Assembly (NCBI GenBank): GCA_022393335.1
Contig: JAJEKB010020261.1
Location: forward strand, 68,755-132,754
Reading direction: 5' to 3'
Source of the DNA: Macrotrachela quadricornifera
Taxonomy: Eukaryota; Rotifera; Eurotatoria; Philodinida; Philodinidae
DNA length: 64,000 nucleotides
A model generated the notes under the pieces. It was not told where the DNA came from, made no database searches, and saw only the letters and a list, made by a program, of their open reading frames with translations. Shown piece by piece: positions 12,192 to 22,726 of the stretch. Positions within the stretch are counted from its first letter, which is position 1; every line of letters begins with the position of its first letter. The position numbers were made by a program, and so were the translations under genes.

Positions 12192-13292
12192 TTAGTCTTC
12201 AAATGCTTCTTTAAGAACATCTTGAATCATTGGCTCAAAATATTTCATCATATTTTCAGATGGTTCCCAATCGTGGAAATCAAGATGTTCAAGAAGCTCG
12301 ATGTTCATTCCCGAGAGTTCTATCTCAACGAATCTATTGGTACTACTTCGATCAATTTTTGTTATTTGAAATATGGAAAAAGGTGGAAGAAGTACTTCTT
12401 TCTCTGAAGGAAATTGAGAGATATCTTCTAAGTCAATACATTTGTAGTAATCGGGATTGTCAAGAATGTAAGTGAGTAAAGCACCTATTTCACCAGTTTT
12501 GGCGGTTTTAACAAAGTTCTCAGCGACAGAACGGTCTTTGGATGATGATGTAAATGTTTTTTGAATAATAATTGAATTCAGCTTGTATGCCAGCAAGTCT
12601 TGCTCCGTTATTTTCATACCACGATACGTGTGTCCAACAAAGTATTTGATAGATGATTTAGCAGAGGTGAAAGCGTTTTGTATAGTACTCACAAAGTAGA
12701 ACGGCCAGTCAACTGTTGACTTTACATAAGTGTTGCTTTTTATCTCGTCGATAACACGCTTTAGGCTGGCAAAATCCGTCGATTTGAGACGATGTGCGAG
12801 TTTTCTGTTCAATACTCGATAAAAAGCACTTTCTACCGTGTAAGCTTGAAGTAAATAGGTAATATTCCCTGTAGATCGAGCAGATTCAAGCATTTCATTG
12901 ACTTTGTGCATATTATCATCACCTTTGAGTTCCTCAGCTGCCTGTATGTGGTCGACAGTCTCACTGATTGAGCACGCTGGTAAATTAAATGTCATTTGGC
13001 CAAGCTGGAAGAGACCATCAGGACCGGAGAGGACCCATTCGGGTATACTAGAGTTGGAAACAAAACGATCAATTCGTACGACTGTAGGCTGCAGTTTTTG
13101 TATTTCCATGTCATTTAGAATTGTGGAGCTTAACTGAGTGGTCTTTTCATCAGCAAGACCAATGGATTTTATTGTCTGGTTATGATTTTTGTGCTTGATA
13201 GGAATACCGCTTGAACAACCCATGTGAGCGAATGTGAAGTGGCGAGACAATAATGAATTTAAAAAACAAATATTCTGCTTGACGATTCTCAA
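12192..13292 (-). CDS. Arginine-type NAD+ ADP-ribosyltransferase, possibly lipid-anchored
   Basis: A single uninterrupted frame of 366 residues, or 343 if the Met at 13223 is used. The R-S-E triad of arginine ADP-ribosyltransferases is visible: Arg224 in TYRGMK, the FTSSS strand at 247-251, and EKE at 297-299 before VLLPPFS, with Glu299 as the predicted catalytic Glu. This family transfers ADP-ribose from NAD+ to arginines. The second Met opens MGCSSG, a good match to N-myristoylation with an adjacent Cys for palmitoylation. With that start the enzyme would sit on the inner face of membranes; the longer N-terminus has no convincing signal peptide. I favour the MGCSSG start. The first 200 residues resemble no domain I can name. 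Intronless, unlike its neighbours, which fits a recently retrocopied or transferred gene but does not prove it. Confidence 0.87.
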   Translation of the reverse strand: MRIVKQNICFLNSLLSRHFTFAHMGCSSGIPIKHKNHNQTIKSIGLADEKTTQLSSTILNDMEIQKLQPTVVRIDRFVSNSSIPEWVLSGPDGLFQLGQMTFNLPACSISETVDHIQAAEELKGDDNMHKVNEMLESARSTGNITYLLQAYTVESAFYRVLNRKLAHRLKSTDFASLKRVIDEIKSNTYVKSTVDWPFYFVSTIQNAFTSAKSSIKYFVGHTYRGMKITEQDLLAYKLNSIIIQKTFTSSSKDRSVAENFVKTAKTGEIGALLTYILDNPDYYKCIDLEDISQFPSEKEVLLPPFSIFQITKIDRSSTNRFVEIELSGMNIELLEHLDFHDWEPSENMMKYFEPMIQDVLKEAFED

Positions 13293-13863
13293 TGGTTTTG
13301 TGGTAAAAATTGTTTATTTCATTTTGTTCTTTTGCTTCACGCTCTTATAAAGCGTTTACTGAGAGTGCCATTACTAACTGAATAATGCATTAAAATAAAT
13401 ATTCGAACAAACACACATTCCTTTTAGATTTTATTCAGTGGGAAAGAAAAATCATTGGATAGAGAAGAAAACGGTTCAAATATCTACCATAGTTTCAGTT
13501 GATATTTTTGAGAATATAGAAGAACATTTAGTAACTATTTCTTTGATGCCATTTCCATTAATGCAAGCATCAATGATTAGTTCTAGCACATGTAGTCGAT
13601 GTAAGGTGATTCGACATTCCGGGATCCAAAAACTCCACTACTCCAGACGAAACTCCGGTGCTCCAAAACATTAAATGAGTATTAGCTAACTAGAAAGCTG
13701 ATAAATTTAGAACTTAATGCATTGATTTCCTATTTGGACTTTATTTGCACAGAAATAGTTTCTTATCATAGGAAATTGAGCTAAAGTGAAAGTTATGTCA
13801 ATGGCATTAAAAAAAATATTTTCAAGTCCAGTTGCAGTGAGGCTACTCAGATTGTCTTGAACC
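13293..13863. other. Intergenic, no gene seen
   Basis: A 78-residue plus-strand frame at 13438-13674 has no family feature and is not called. Confidence 0.4.
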
Positions 13864-14018
13864 ACTAGGGGTTGGACGGCTCTTTTGATAGGAACTGATC
13901 TGATTGTTCATACAGTTCCTCTCAAAGGACTTGTATGAACAATTAGATCAGTTCCTATCAAAAGAACTGTTCCAACAGTTCAGTTCTTTCGAATTGAACT
14001 GAACTGTCCTACCCATAG
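13864..14018. mobile_element. Palindromic MITE of the AGTTC type
   Basis: Ends CTAGGGGTTGGAC (13864-13876) and GTCCTACCCATAG (14006-14018) are inverted repeats. Inside, a near-perfect 32-bp hairpin pairs 13882-13913 with 13933-13964 around an 18-bp loop. The flank is rich in GAACTGAACTG. Related in sequence to the larger palindrome at 62734-63160. Confidence 0.75.
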
Positions 14019-14079
14019 TTAGCAATTAAAAAAACAGCCAAAACAGTTATTAAATCAATCGATAGTCTTTTCGCTGAAG

Positions 14080-15794
14080 TTATTCTTGAAGCGACGAGCA
14101 AATACTGCTATTAAAGAGATGCAATCTCCTGAGTATCTATGAATACAGAGAAAGATAAGTATGAGAGAGAGATGAAGAGGAAATGGGGATTACCTTGTCA
14201 TCTCGTAATACATCAACGAGATGTTGTGCTCCAACATGTCCAATTTTAGTGCCCAAAAGATTCAGTTCAGTGAGTGTCTGTGAATAAAAAGAATGACGAA
14301 TATGAGAGAGAGATTCAGAAGTGGAAATGGGAATCACCTTGTTCTCTCGTAAGGCATTAGCGAGATGTTGTGCTCCAACGTCTCCAATTTGATTATTCCA
14401 CAGGTACAGCTTAGTGAGTGTCTGTGGATAGAGAGAAAGATTAGTATGAGAGAGATCAAGTATAGGAAATTAGAGTCCCCTTGTTATCTTGTACGGCATT
14501 AGCAAGATATTGTGTCCCAACATCTCCTATATGATTTTGTGCAAGACCGAGTACAATGAGTGTCTGTGAATAATGAGAAATATAAAGAAGAGGGAGATAA
14601 AGAAGAGGAAATGACAATCACCTTGTTATCTCGTAAGGCACCATCAAGATATTGTGCTCCAACATCTCCAATATCATTTCGAGCAAGACCCAGCACGGTA
14701 AGTGTCTGTGAATAGAAAGAAAAATAAATATGTGGGAGAGATGAAGAGGAAATGAGAATCACATTGTTATCTCGTAAAGCATCAGCGAGATATTGTAGTC
14801 CAACATCTCCAATTTTATTGCCCAAAAGTTTTAGCTCAGTGAGTGTCTGTGAATAGAGAAAAAGATAAATATGAGAGAGATATATATAGAAGCAAAATGA
14901 GAATCACCTTGTTGTCTCGTAAGGCATCAGCGATATGTTGTGCTCCAACATGTCCAATTTCATTATTCGTAAGATCGAGCACAGTAAGTGTCTGTGAATA
15001 GAGAGAAAGACAAATATGAGAGAGAGAGGGACAAAAGAAGAGGAAATGTGAATCACCTTGTTATCTCGTAATACATTAGCGAAATGTTGTGCTCCAACAT
15101 CTCCAATTGTTTTGTCGCAAAGCTTGAAGTCAGTGAGCGTCTGTGAATAGCGAGAAAGATAAATATGAGAGAGTGATTAGGAAGACGAAATGATAACCAC
15201 ATTGTTGTCTGGTGAGGCATCAGCGAGGTATTGTGCTCCAACATCTCCAGTATTATTGCCTACAAGATTCAGCTGAGTAAGTGTCTGTGAATAGAGAGAA
15301 AAACAAATATGAGAGAGAAATTAAGAAGTGGACATGAAAATCACCTTGTTCTCTCGTAAGGCATTAGCGAGATGTTGTGCTCCAACATCTCCAATTCGAT
15401 TATTCCAAAGATACAGCGTAGTGAGTGTCTGTGAATAGAGAAAGATTAATATGAGAGAGAGATCAAGCAAAGGAACTGAAAATCACCTTGTTATGTGTTA
15501 AGGCATTAGCGAAATGTTGTGCTCCAGCATTTCCAATTTGATTTTCGGAAAGATGCAGATCAGTGAGTGTCTGTAAATAGAGAGAAAAACAAATGTTAGA
15601 GAGAGGAAGAAGAGAAAATGAGAATCACCTTGTTACGTCGTAAGGTGTCAGCGACATGATGTGCTCCAACATGACCAATTGGATTGCTCTTAAGAGTCAG
15701 CTGAGTGAGTGTCTGTGAACCGAAAGAAAGAGATAAAGACGAAGAAATGAGAATCACCTTGTTATATCGTAAAAAATCAGCCAGATGTTGTCAA
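14080..15794 (-). CDS. LRR protein encoded one repeat per exon (twelve LRR exons plus terminal exon)
   Basis: Eleven exons of exactly 84 nt (28 codons, phase 0) end, on the minus strand, at 14194, 14338, 14480, 14622, 14763, 14908, 15057, 15201, 15345, 15487 and 15629. A twelfth, cut short, ends at 15758. They are separated by introns of 45-65 nt with near-identical sequence. Each encodes one ribonuclease-inhibitor/NLR-type repeat of the form TLTxLxLxxNxIGDVGAQHLADALRDNK. The last exon, 14080-14136, encodes ILRRLHLF and ends in TAA. The LRR array should form a protein-binding solenoid. Oddities: the exon ending at 14480 has GG in place of the GT donor, and the most 5' exon is broken after QHLADFLRYNK where unrelated sequence starts near 15790. 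The 5' partner is probably the F-box exon at 16535-16708; joining exons between them were not found, so the gene may be damaged. Confidence 0.85.
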
Positions 15795-16534
15795 AACTCA
15801 GTTGTCGAAAATCTTTAAGACGTTTTTTTAAAATGTTTTTTTGGGATATTCTCAGATTTTTTTGTGTTTTTCACGTTGGTGAAATTATCTAGTTTTTTTC
15901 GAGCTTTTACTAATTTTGTTAAAAGTTCATTGGACAAGGTGGAAATTGTCTAAGATTTTTAAAATTCTTAATAATTTTCAGAAACTTCTAAAACATACAT
16001 TACATCTAGTTAAGAATTTATTTCACAATTCGAAAATATTTTTTAGTAAATATAGAAAAAATGAAAAGTTTGCTGAAATAGTTCTTTTGGAGTATTCCTA
16101 GGAATCTTTATGGTTGTGCAACTGAAAGAAAAAGGATAAGGTTGTATATATTCATGAAAATTCTATTGATTTCCCCATGCATTTCTTCATTTTACGATAA
16201 GATTAAAAGGAGATTGAGGAGGATTAAGAGATTATGAATTTGAAAATAGAAGCAGAAAGAAAGAAGTAAAAGAACAAAGAGTTAAGTAAGCCTAACCAAC
16301 AAGGAACTCGCAAAAATTGATATCTATGCTTTTATATTTTCTAAGACTTCATAGAGTATTATGAGATTTAAACAATTTTTGACAACGTTTATGAATATTC
16401 TTATTCTTATTCATATGATACACGTAACTAGAGAATACTGTCATATGAAACATATTTATTTAAAATCAGAAAGAAGAAAATGAAGCATTGGAAAGATGAT
16501 AAACATGTAATTTTATAATAAAAAGAAAGATTAC
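15795..16534. other. AT-rich stretch interrupting the F-box/LRR gene
   Basis: Starts abruptly inside the twelfth LRR exon. T-rich, no reading frame with LRR similarity and no terminal repeats that I could find. It may be a long intron or an insertion. Confidence 0.4.
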
Positions 16535-16708
16535 CTGATATGGATGATACGTATCTATGATTGTATTGAGCTTTGTGCAGACATTACGGCAAGACAAAAA
16601 GATTGTTTCTAGATCAAGATTATCAAGAATTCGATAAACCAATTCCACCGGTAATGTTTGAAGCGATGGAACCGTTTTCTCAGAGATTGATGCCGTTGTT
16701 TGTAACAT
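16535..16708 (-). CDS. F-box exon, likely 5' end of the F-box/LRR gene
   Basis: Fifty-eight codons from ATG at 16708 to a GT donor at 16534-16533, ending in phase 0 like every LRR exon downstream. Residues 15-50 form an F-box: LQTLPVELVYRILDNLDL, then a conserved Cys/Arg-rich helix and LNTIIDTY. F-box proteins bind Skp1 and present substrates to SCF ubiquitin ligases, with LRRs commonly as the substrate-binding part, which supports a single gene with the array below. The combination is an inference from order, strand and phase. Confidence 0.75.
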
Positions 16709-17326
16709 GAATATGTTCCACTTAAATATCTATGCTCTGAAATAGTTTGTTATTTTATAAGTATCCTTGTGCTTGTGTTATGTATCATTGAATATTTTTT
16801 CGGGATTCAATTTCTTATCACTATATGTAACTGCCAAAATATGACAAGTAACGCTCATCTAAAGATTCACTCACTCTTTTCTGAAAGCATGTTTTTTCAT
16901 ACATACAAAGAGCAGAAAAGCTCATTTGATGGTTGATAAGATACTTAGTTAGTTAATTTGGGATGTGTAGATGTAGCGGTTGGTGATTTTTTTTGTAACT
17001 CTATGTAACAATTTCCTATGGTTTGCTATTACGAATAAGCTAGTGGCGCATAGAAAAAATTCGTTTCAAGTATTTATGATTGTAAACCGTGTTATAGTAG
17101 ATATTCGTGCTAATGCTGATCTCCTCAACATAGAGTGCTACACGAACTGAATTTTTATTACTGTTATTTACCTTCCGAAAACAAATACTTAAAGCTTTAC
17201 TATGAGTGACATTATAAGATTTTTCGATCGTTTTACATATCAATATAAAACACTTGTTTAAATTCGGAAAAAATAGCACTTTGTCACATTAAAAGTGAGT
17301 AGATCAAGGAAAAACTAGATACCTTA
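16709..17326. other. Intergenic, no gene seen
   Basis: Upstream of the F-box exon. AT-rich with no convincing frame. Confidence 0.4.
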
Positions 17327-17869
17327 ATAAAAGCTGTTAGCGCAATCCCTACGGGATTAAAATGTGAAACACGATATAGCTGCTGTGACTAATGACATAG
17401 AAATAGTTTAGTTCTATGTCTCTCATGGTCTGAGATACTATTCACGACATTATCTACTACCCTGTGTGAGACTGTCGGTCACCGTCTGGGACTGAAAGAG
17501 GCGTAGCTAAGGAGTCGGTCACGGTCTGTGACAGTCTTTGATGAGTAATGAATTACCCACTAATTAATTAATCAGACGCTATTTAATTAATTAATTAAAG
17601 TGTCGGTAACAGTCTGTGATGGGGTCATCAAGTCTGTCTGTCATGTCTGTGATGTCTCGTTGCTAAGGATGTCTGTCACGTCTGTGATATGTCGTTACTA
17701 AGCATATTTCCTATGCTTTTGATACATCGTTAATAAGAATGTCTGTCACGTCTGTGATCTGCCGTTGCTAAGCATGTCTGTCACGTCTGTGGGGGGGGCC
17801 GGGGGTGGTGGGTGCAAATTTCTACCCCTATACACTTCAACACTCCTTTTAGGTCGTGTTTCACAAAAT
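17327..17869 (-). mobile_element. Helentron-like minisatellite element, copy C
   Basis: Reverse orientation of the family: begins AAAGCTGTTAGCGCAATCCC-TAC-GGGATT, then AATGTGAAACACGATAT, and ends GGTCGTGTTTCACAAAA. The interior has degenerate units with GTCGGTCACGGTCTGTGAC and a second tandem type containing ATGTCTGTCACGTCTGTGAT (about 17630-17790), next to a G-run. Confidence 0.65.
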
Positions 17870-18425
17870 TGGTAGTAGGGATGCATCTAGAAATTTCGGA
17901 GTGGTGAGCAGGAATGGGCAACAATTTTTGAGAACTTATTGCTTTTATTAAAGTCCATGTTGCTGTCGAGAAATTCATCATTCTTCACTAACAGTTGAAC
18001 TTGTTCGCCTTCTTTGTGTTATTTCATAAAATATACTCTTTAACTTTCTACGATTTGATTGTTTTATGTTAGAAAAACAGAAATAAGCATAAATACAATA
18101 GAATAAAGCATGTTCTCAGGATGATGATTGTAGTTGGCGAAACAGTCAAAAATGATGATATATACTATCTTTTTACACAACTTATGTTTGTAAATAGTCG
18201 TGAATGAAACGTTCAATAGACGCAGTATTGCGATCATATTCTCTTTCTCGTAGAGAAGAGTCTTAGAAATATAAATTGTTTGTTTGATTGATTGATTGCT
18301 TGCTTGTATGTCCGCAGGGTCAAAAAAACATCGAAAAACGATTTTTCCAAAAAGACATTTCTAGAGGTAATTCGATGCGGGGACTTCGAATCTGAAGTCT
18401 GTTCGGTGATCATGTGGTATCAGCA

Positions 18426-18541
18426 TTGATTAATTGATGTTAGGAATTGGTGAGGTTTGGTATTTTTCACCGAAAATACGNNNNNNNNNNTCAGTTGATG
18501 TTAGGAATTGGTGAGGTTTGGTATTTTTCACCGAAAACAGG
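18426..18541. other. Assembly gap flanked by a direct duplicate
   Basis: Ten Ns at 18481-18490. The roughly 50 bp to the left (from TTGATGTTAGGAATTGGTGA) are repeated almost exactly to the right. This is either a tandem repeat at the break or two haplotypes joined end to end. Confidence 0.85.
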
Positions 18542-18603
18542 TGTTTTATCACGAAATGATGAGTTCATCGTGGTGTGTGATGAACACCATTGCTGATTAC
18601 TCT

Positions 18604-19016
18604 CTTTTGTGAAACACGATCTGAAAGAGAGTGTTGAAGTGTTTAGGGGTAGAAATTTGCACCCACCCCCCCTCCCCCCCACAGACCGTGACCGACAACC
18701 CTAATTAGCGTCACAGACCGTCACCGACGGCCCTAATTAGCGTCACAGACCGTGACCGACGGTCCTAATTAGCGTCACAGACCGTGACCGACAGCCCTAA
18801 TTAGCGTCACAGACCGTGATCGACAGCCCAGGTAAAAGTAGCATCACAGACCGTGACCGATAGGGGTCAAAGGTCATCAAGTACATTTTGATAGTAGCGG
18901 ACCATCACAGACCGTGATAGACAGCCAAAAGTAGCGTCACAGTCCGTGACCAACAGTGAAAACAGTTTTATCGTGTTTCACATTTTAATCCCGCAGGGAT
19001 TGCGCTGAAAGCTTTT
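18604..19016 (+). mobile_element. Helentron-like minisatellite element, copy D
   Basis: Left end TTTTGTGAAACACGATCTGA; right end TATCGTGTTTCAC, hairpin AATCCC-GCA-GGGATT and GCGCTGAAAGCTTTT. The interior is a 32-bp tandem array with CCCTAATTAGCGTCACAGAC, about five units, then degenerate. The first roughly 65 bp are almost identical to copy A. Confidence 0.65.
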
Positions 19017-20660
19017 CTCGTAGAGAAGAGTCTTAGAAACATGAATTGTTTGCTTGATTGTAGGTCCACAGGGTCAAAAAAACATTTTGCTGATGTTTCC
19101 TACAAAACTTGACCGAAGCGTGATCGCGGTCGAGGAATCGTTTGGTAAAGTTGGTTTCTCGAAATTTAAAAAAAAATTCTTTTTTCGGTTAGTAAGCACG
19201 TCTTTAGGAAAGAAACGATATTCCGCGACTAAACTGAACATCATCGGAAAAAAATAGTTCGTGTGGCGATGTCAAGAAAACATCTATATAGCTTGACCTA
19301 CACAGTTCAGAAAGGCGAGTAGCAGAAGTGGCAGACCGAATGGACGCCGACGGCTGACTGCGAGCTATGCTTGATAGAAGATATTATAAAGCTTTTCTAA
19401 GTAGAAAACATGTTCAGCTATTTTAGAAACACCTTTGAATGGAAGGATTGTCGAAGCTTTTGGGAAATTTCTTGTAATGAAAACTACTTTGAAAGTTGAA
19501 GCTTTCGAGAAAATGTTGTGGAAAGTTGCGTAATGGGTTGGTTTTAATTCTCAGTTAGTCTTACACAACGACTGATGAAATATCTTTCTTGATAGGAAGA
19601 TAAAGAATATTCTCCATTCATCGATCACGAGATTGACTATCTCGATTCTGGAAATTTTATTAGATATAAATAGTTTTTCGATAGTTCAGAGAAACGTTTT
19701 CTACGAGAAAGAGCTGAGCGAGTGCCCGCACGAGCGTTACTTGTTTTATCATGTTGTACACAGTTGGTAATAGCTCTCGAACGGTTTAATAATTGAGTAT
19801 CCGATCGTGTACGATCAGTTGCACACGGTAAAATTATGGTCGTAATACTACGCCTACCAACGAGTGAGAGGGACAGAGGGAGACCATCCAACGAAATTTC
19901 AGCAAAACAAAAGATTAGTGCAAAATATTTGGATACAATGTAAATCAGTGAAACAAGTTTAGAATGTAAATTTGAGGGTGAAAATGAGAGTGAGAACAAT
20001 TTCACTTTTCGCTGTTACAGTAGGTCGAAAAATTATCCGTACATTCTACTTTCTTGTTTCGTTAAATCAAATGAATTACAGAAGGTCAGACAGTAAAGCT
20101 TGTAGTTCAGACAACAGGTACTCTTTGGTAGATAAATCGTGTTAAACTCCAACATTTGTTTCGTTTCATAATTCCAAGATACCAACAGAAGAAGAAAAAA
20201 TATGTGTACGAATAATTTTTCGACTCATTGTATACACTCTTACTGAAGTCTTTTTTTGTTGAAAACTAGTTCGCTAATATGTTTTTCGCAGAACGGATGC
20301 TACTTCAGACTATTTCAGCCGCTTTCATTCAATATTGTTTCATGCGATTAGAAAGATCGCTCAATATTCATCCAAATTTTATATTAGTGAAATTAAGGAC
20401 ATTAATGAGCATTCTGACGAAGAAATATATTTGAAACGCGATCATTGAGTTCATTAATTTGATGGAACAGACAGTCGAATGATTTTGCTGAATCATCTGA
20501 TGTGATTAGTGAGTAAATTTCACCAAGAGACAGCGCATCTAAATCACACAGCTTGAGCCTTCAAATGTGCAAGAGTAGTAAGATTTTCTGGCATTGGGCA
20601 ATTGCCATCATCTCAAAAGACCGAACAGTCATCCTAACCATCCCAAAATCAATTTCATGC
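19017..20660. other. Gene-poor stretch
   Basis: The first 65 bp repeat the sequence at 18250-18330 (GTAGAGAAGAGTCTTAGAAA and CAGGGTCAAAAAAACAT). A 122-residue minus frame at 19637-20005 has no domain and is not called. Nothing else was recognised. Confidence 0.4.
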
Positions 20661-20854
20661 AATTCTTGAAACTCGATCGTCATATAATATAAAGGACCAA
20701 CACGCAATTAATTGAGTTCTATCGATCACCATAATTCCGAAATTTCGGAATCAGTAGAAGTTTCTAGGAATTCTCGAGAATTCCTGAAATTGACGGAAAT
20801 CGATTAATTTTGAGTAGACGTCTTACATTGAGTGACGATCGAGTTTCCAGAATT
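20661..20854. mobile_element. Small MITE with 22-bp terminal inverted repeats
   Basis: AATTCTTGAAACTCGATCGT at the left pairs with the right-end sequence TGACGATCGAGTTTCCAGAA with one mismatch across 22 bp. The 194-bp element has internal palindromes (CCGAAATTTCGG and GGAATTCTCGAGAATTCC). Confidence 0.75.
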
Positions 20855-22258
20855 GGATAGAACTGATTCCCCGGGGCGGAATTGGTTCCCACAATGTGCA
20901 ACACCGTGGACTAGGATGTACTCTCAAAACAGTTAGGTTCCCATTTATTTTCGAGAAAATAGCAGAAGATAAAGCTTTTACAGAGAAAAATAGATAGTAA
21001 TAGAGAATGAAAAGAAGATTTATATATGAAGATGGTTTTTTCCGTTCATTTTGTTGTTATATCTCAACTGTTTGGCACTAAAGACCTTTGAATCAGGATT
21101 CAACCGGTGTTATCTTCCGACTTGATTACATTCCGAAAAAAAGTAGTCCCGTACCTTTTCCTTTCGCATAAACATAATGAGGAAGATATATTTTTGTAGG
21201 TGCACAACTGATACTTCCAGATTTATTTGATGAAGCTCTATCACAGTGTTACCCGAAATATATCAACTAACGTCCATTTTTTTACATATGGTTTGGTAGA
21301 TTCAGGTTGTCTTAATTGCAAAAGTTTATTTCTTTTATAAAAGAAAGAAATTTGCACAACGAAACTTTTATATCTATGCTTCATATTGAATTATTTGTCA
21401 TAGTCATAGCTTGATAATTTTTCTTCAGAGTCGTGTTTTACTAGAACTTTCTATTAGCGAAGCACTAGTCATTGGTAGCGAAGTATCGTCAGTCTATGAG
21501 AAGTTTAAGAATTTCCTACTGTTATAAGAGAGTGAAACGGAGTTAGTGATTAACTTTAACGATTTTTCGGCTTTTCCTCGAAACTTTTTTGGGATAATGC
21601 TAATACTGTTTTTCTTAATTTGAAAATAAGAAAAAAAAACTTTTCTTCTATGTGCATGAGCGAGTCAAACCATTTTTAGAGTTGCGCTGATTTCGAACCG
21701 TTTCGTAGCGATTTTGAGTTGAGTAAAGTCATGTTATCTTTATTATACGGCTTCTTCTAAAGCATACATTAATAAACCCTTACTCGAAGAGTTTATGACT
21801 TTTGTGAACCATAAAACGATACATTACTATTCATATACTCCAAAAGATTTGTAAACTAAAATTGTATATGAAAAGATTTATAAGGCAAATTAATGCTAGA
21901 TGGGTATTTGATTATGAGCATACACGAAATATAAGGATTTATTACTATACGGAGAATTTTTACAGAGTAGGAGGCAATTCAATGACAATATAAGTCAGAG
22001 AAAACTCGAAGTTATATTTCTTTACTTATTTGGCATTGCGATGCTACCCAACTTTTTGATGTTTTGTAAGAAACTATTACAGCAGACACGTAGCGAAAAA
22101 GCCAACGTTTGAATGCGTAAAGTTTTTTTGTGAGAAGTAATGAAATGATGAGAATCATTGCTCTCAAATTCGTTTATTCAACAAACAATTGTTAATGTAG
22201 AATGCATTACAATGTGCCTGAGTAATCAAAAATGAAGCCTGAGTAGTTATGAATGAAA
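20855..22258. other. Gene-poor stretch, nothing recognised
   Basis: AT-rich, with no repeats or coding frames that I can support. Confidence 0.4.
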
Positions 22259-22646
22259 TTATGAATTTTTTTTGTCTACCCATATATGATGTCCATTCAG
22301 CGAAAAAAAAATAGGTAAAGAAGTCATTTCATGAGAATCAATAAATCTTACTCCTTTAATTGACACGATAATATTATCCAATAGATTGGACATTGTATTG
22401 ATGTTAATAGGTGTTTCTAATAATATTGAAGATTTATCAAAAACATTTGGAGTTTCATTATTTTTTGTAATATTTAAAGTCGATTTTGATAAATATTCAT
22501 TATCTTGAACAATCACCATTTGTCAATCATATGATAAACGACAATTTTAATAAAAAGAAGTGTAAATAAATTTGGTATTTTAATTGTAACTCACCACTAC
22601 CAAAATTGCTGAAATTATAATCTTCATTGGGTATAAATGTTGACAT
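22259..22646 (-). CDS. Small two-exon hypothetical protein
   Basis: Exon 22595-22646 (MSTFIPNEDYNFSNFGS, GTGAGT donor) joins in phase to 22259-22503 through a CAAG acceptor, giving about 98 residues. The second part is polar and Asn/Ser/Thr-rich and ends WVDKKNS. No family is recognised. The acceptor lacks a strong pyrimidine tract; the alternative is a single-exon 86-residue frame starting at 22519. It lies next to, and reads in the same direction as, the broken zinc-finger ORF upstream. Confidence 0.45.
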
Positions 22647-22726
22647 CGTTTCGTTTCCACTTATTGTATTGCTTATTATTATATATGAAAAAACATCTTA
22701 AAATTAAAAAAACTATTAAATCATAC

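Noticed and set aside
12177..13137. Plus-strand frames over the ADP-ribosyltransferase
   Set aside because: Shadows of the strongly supported minus-strand gene.
19637..20005. 122-codon minus-strand frame
   Set aside because: Composition and lack of any motif suggest chance; no splice partners.
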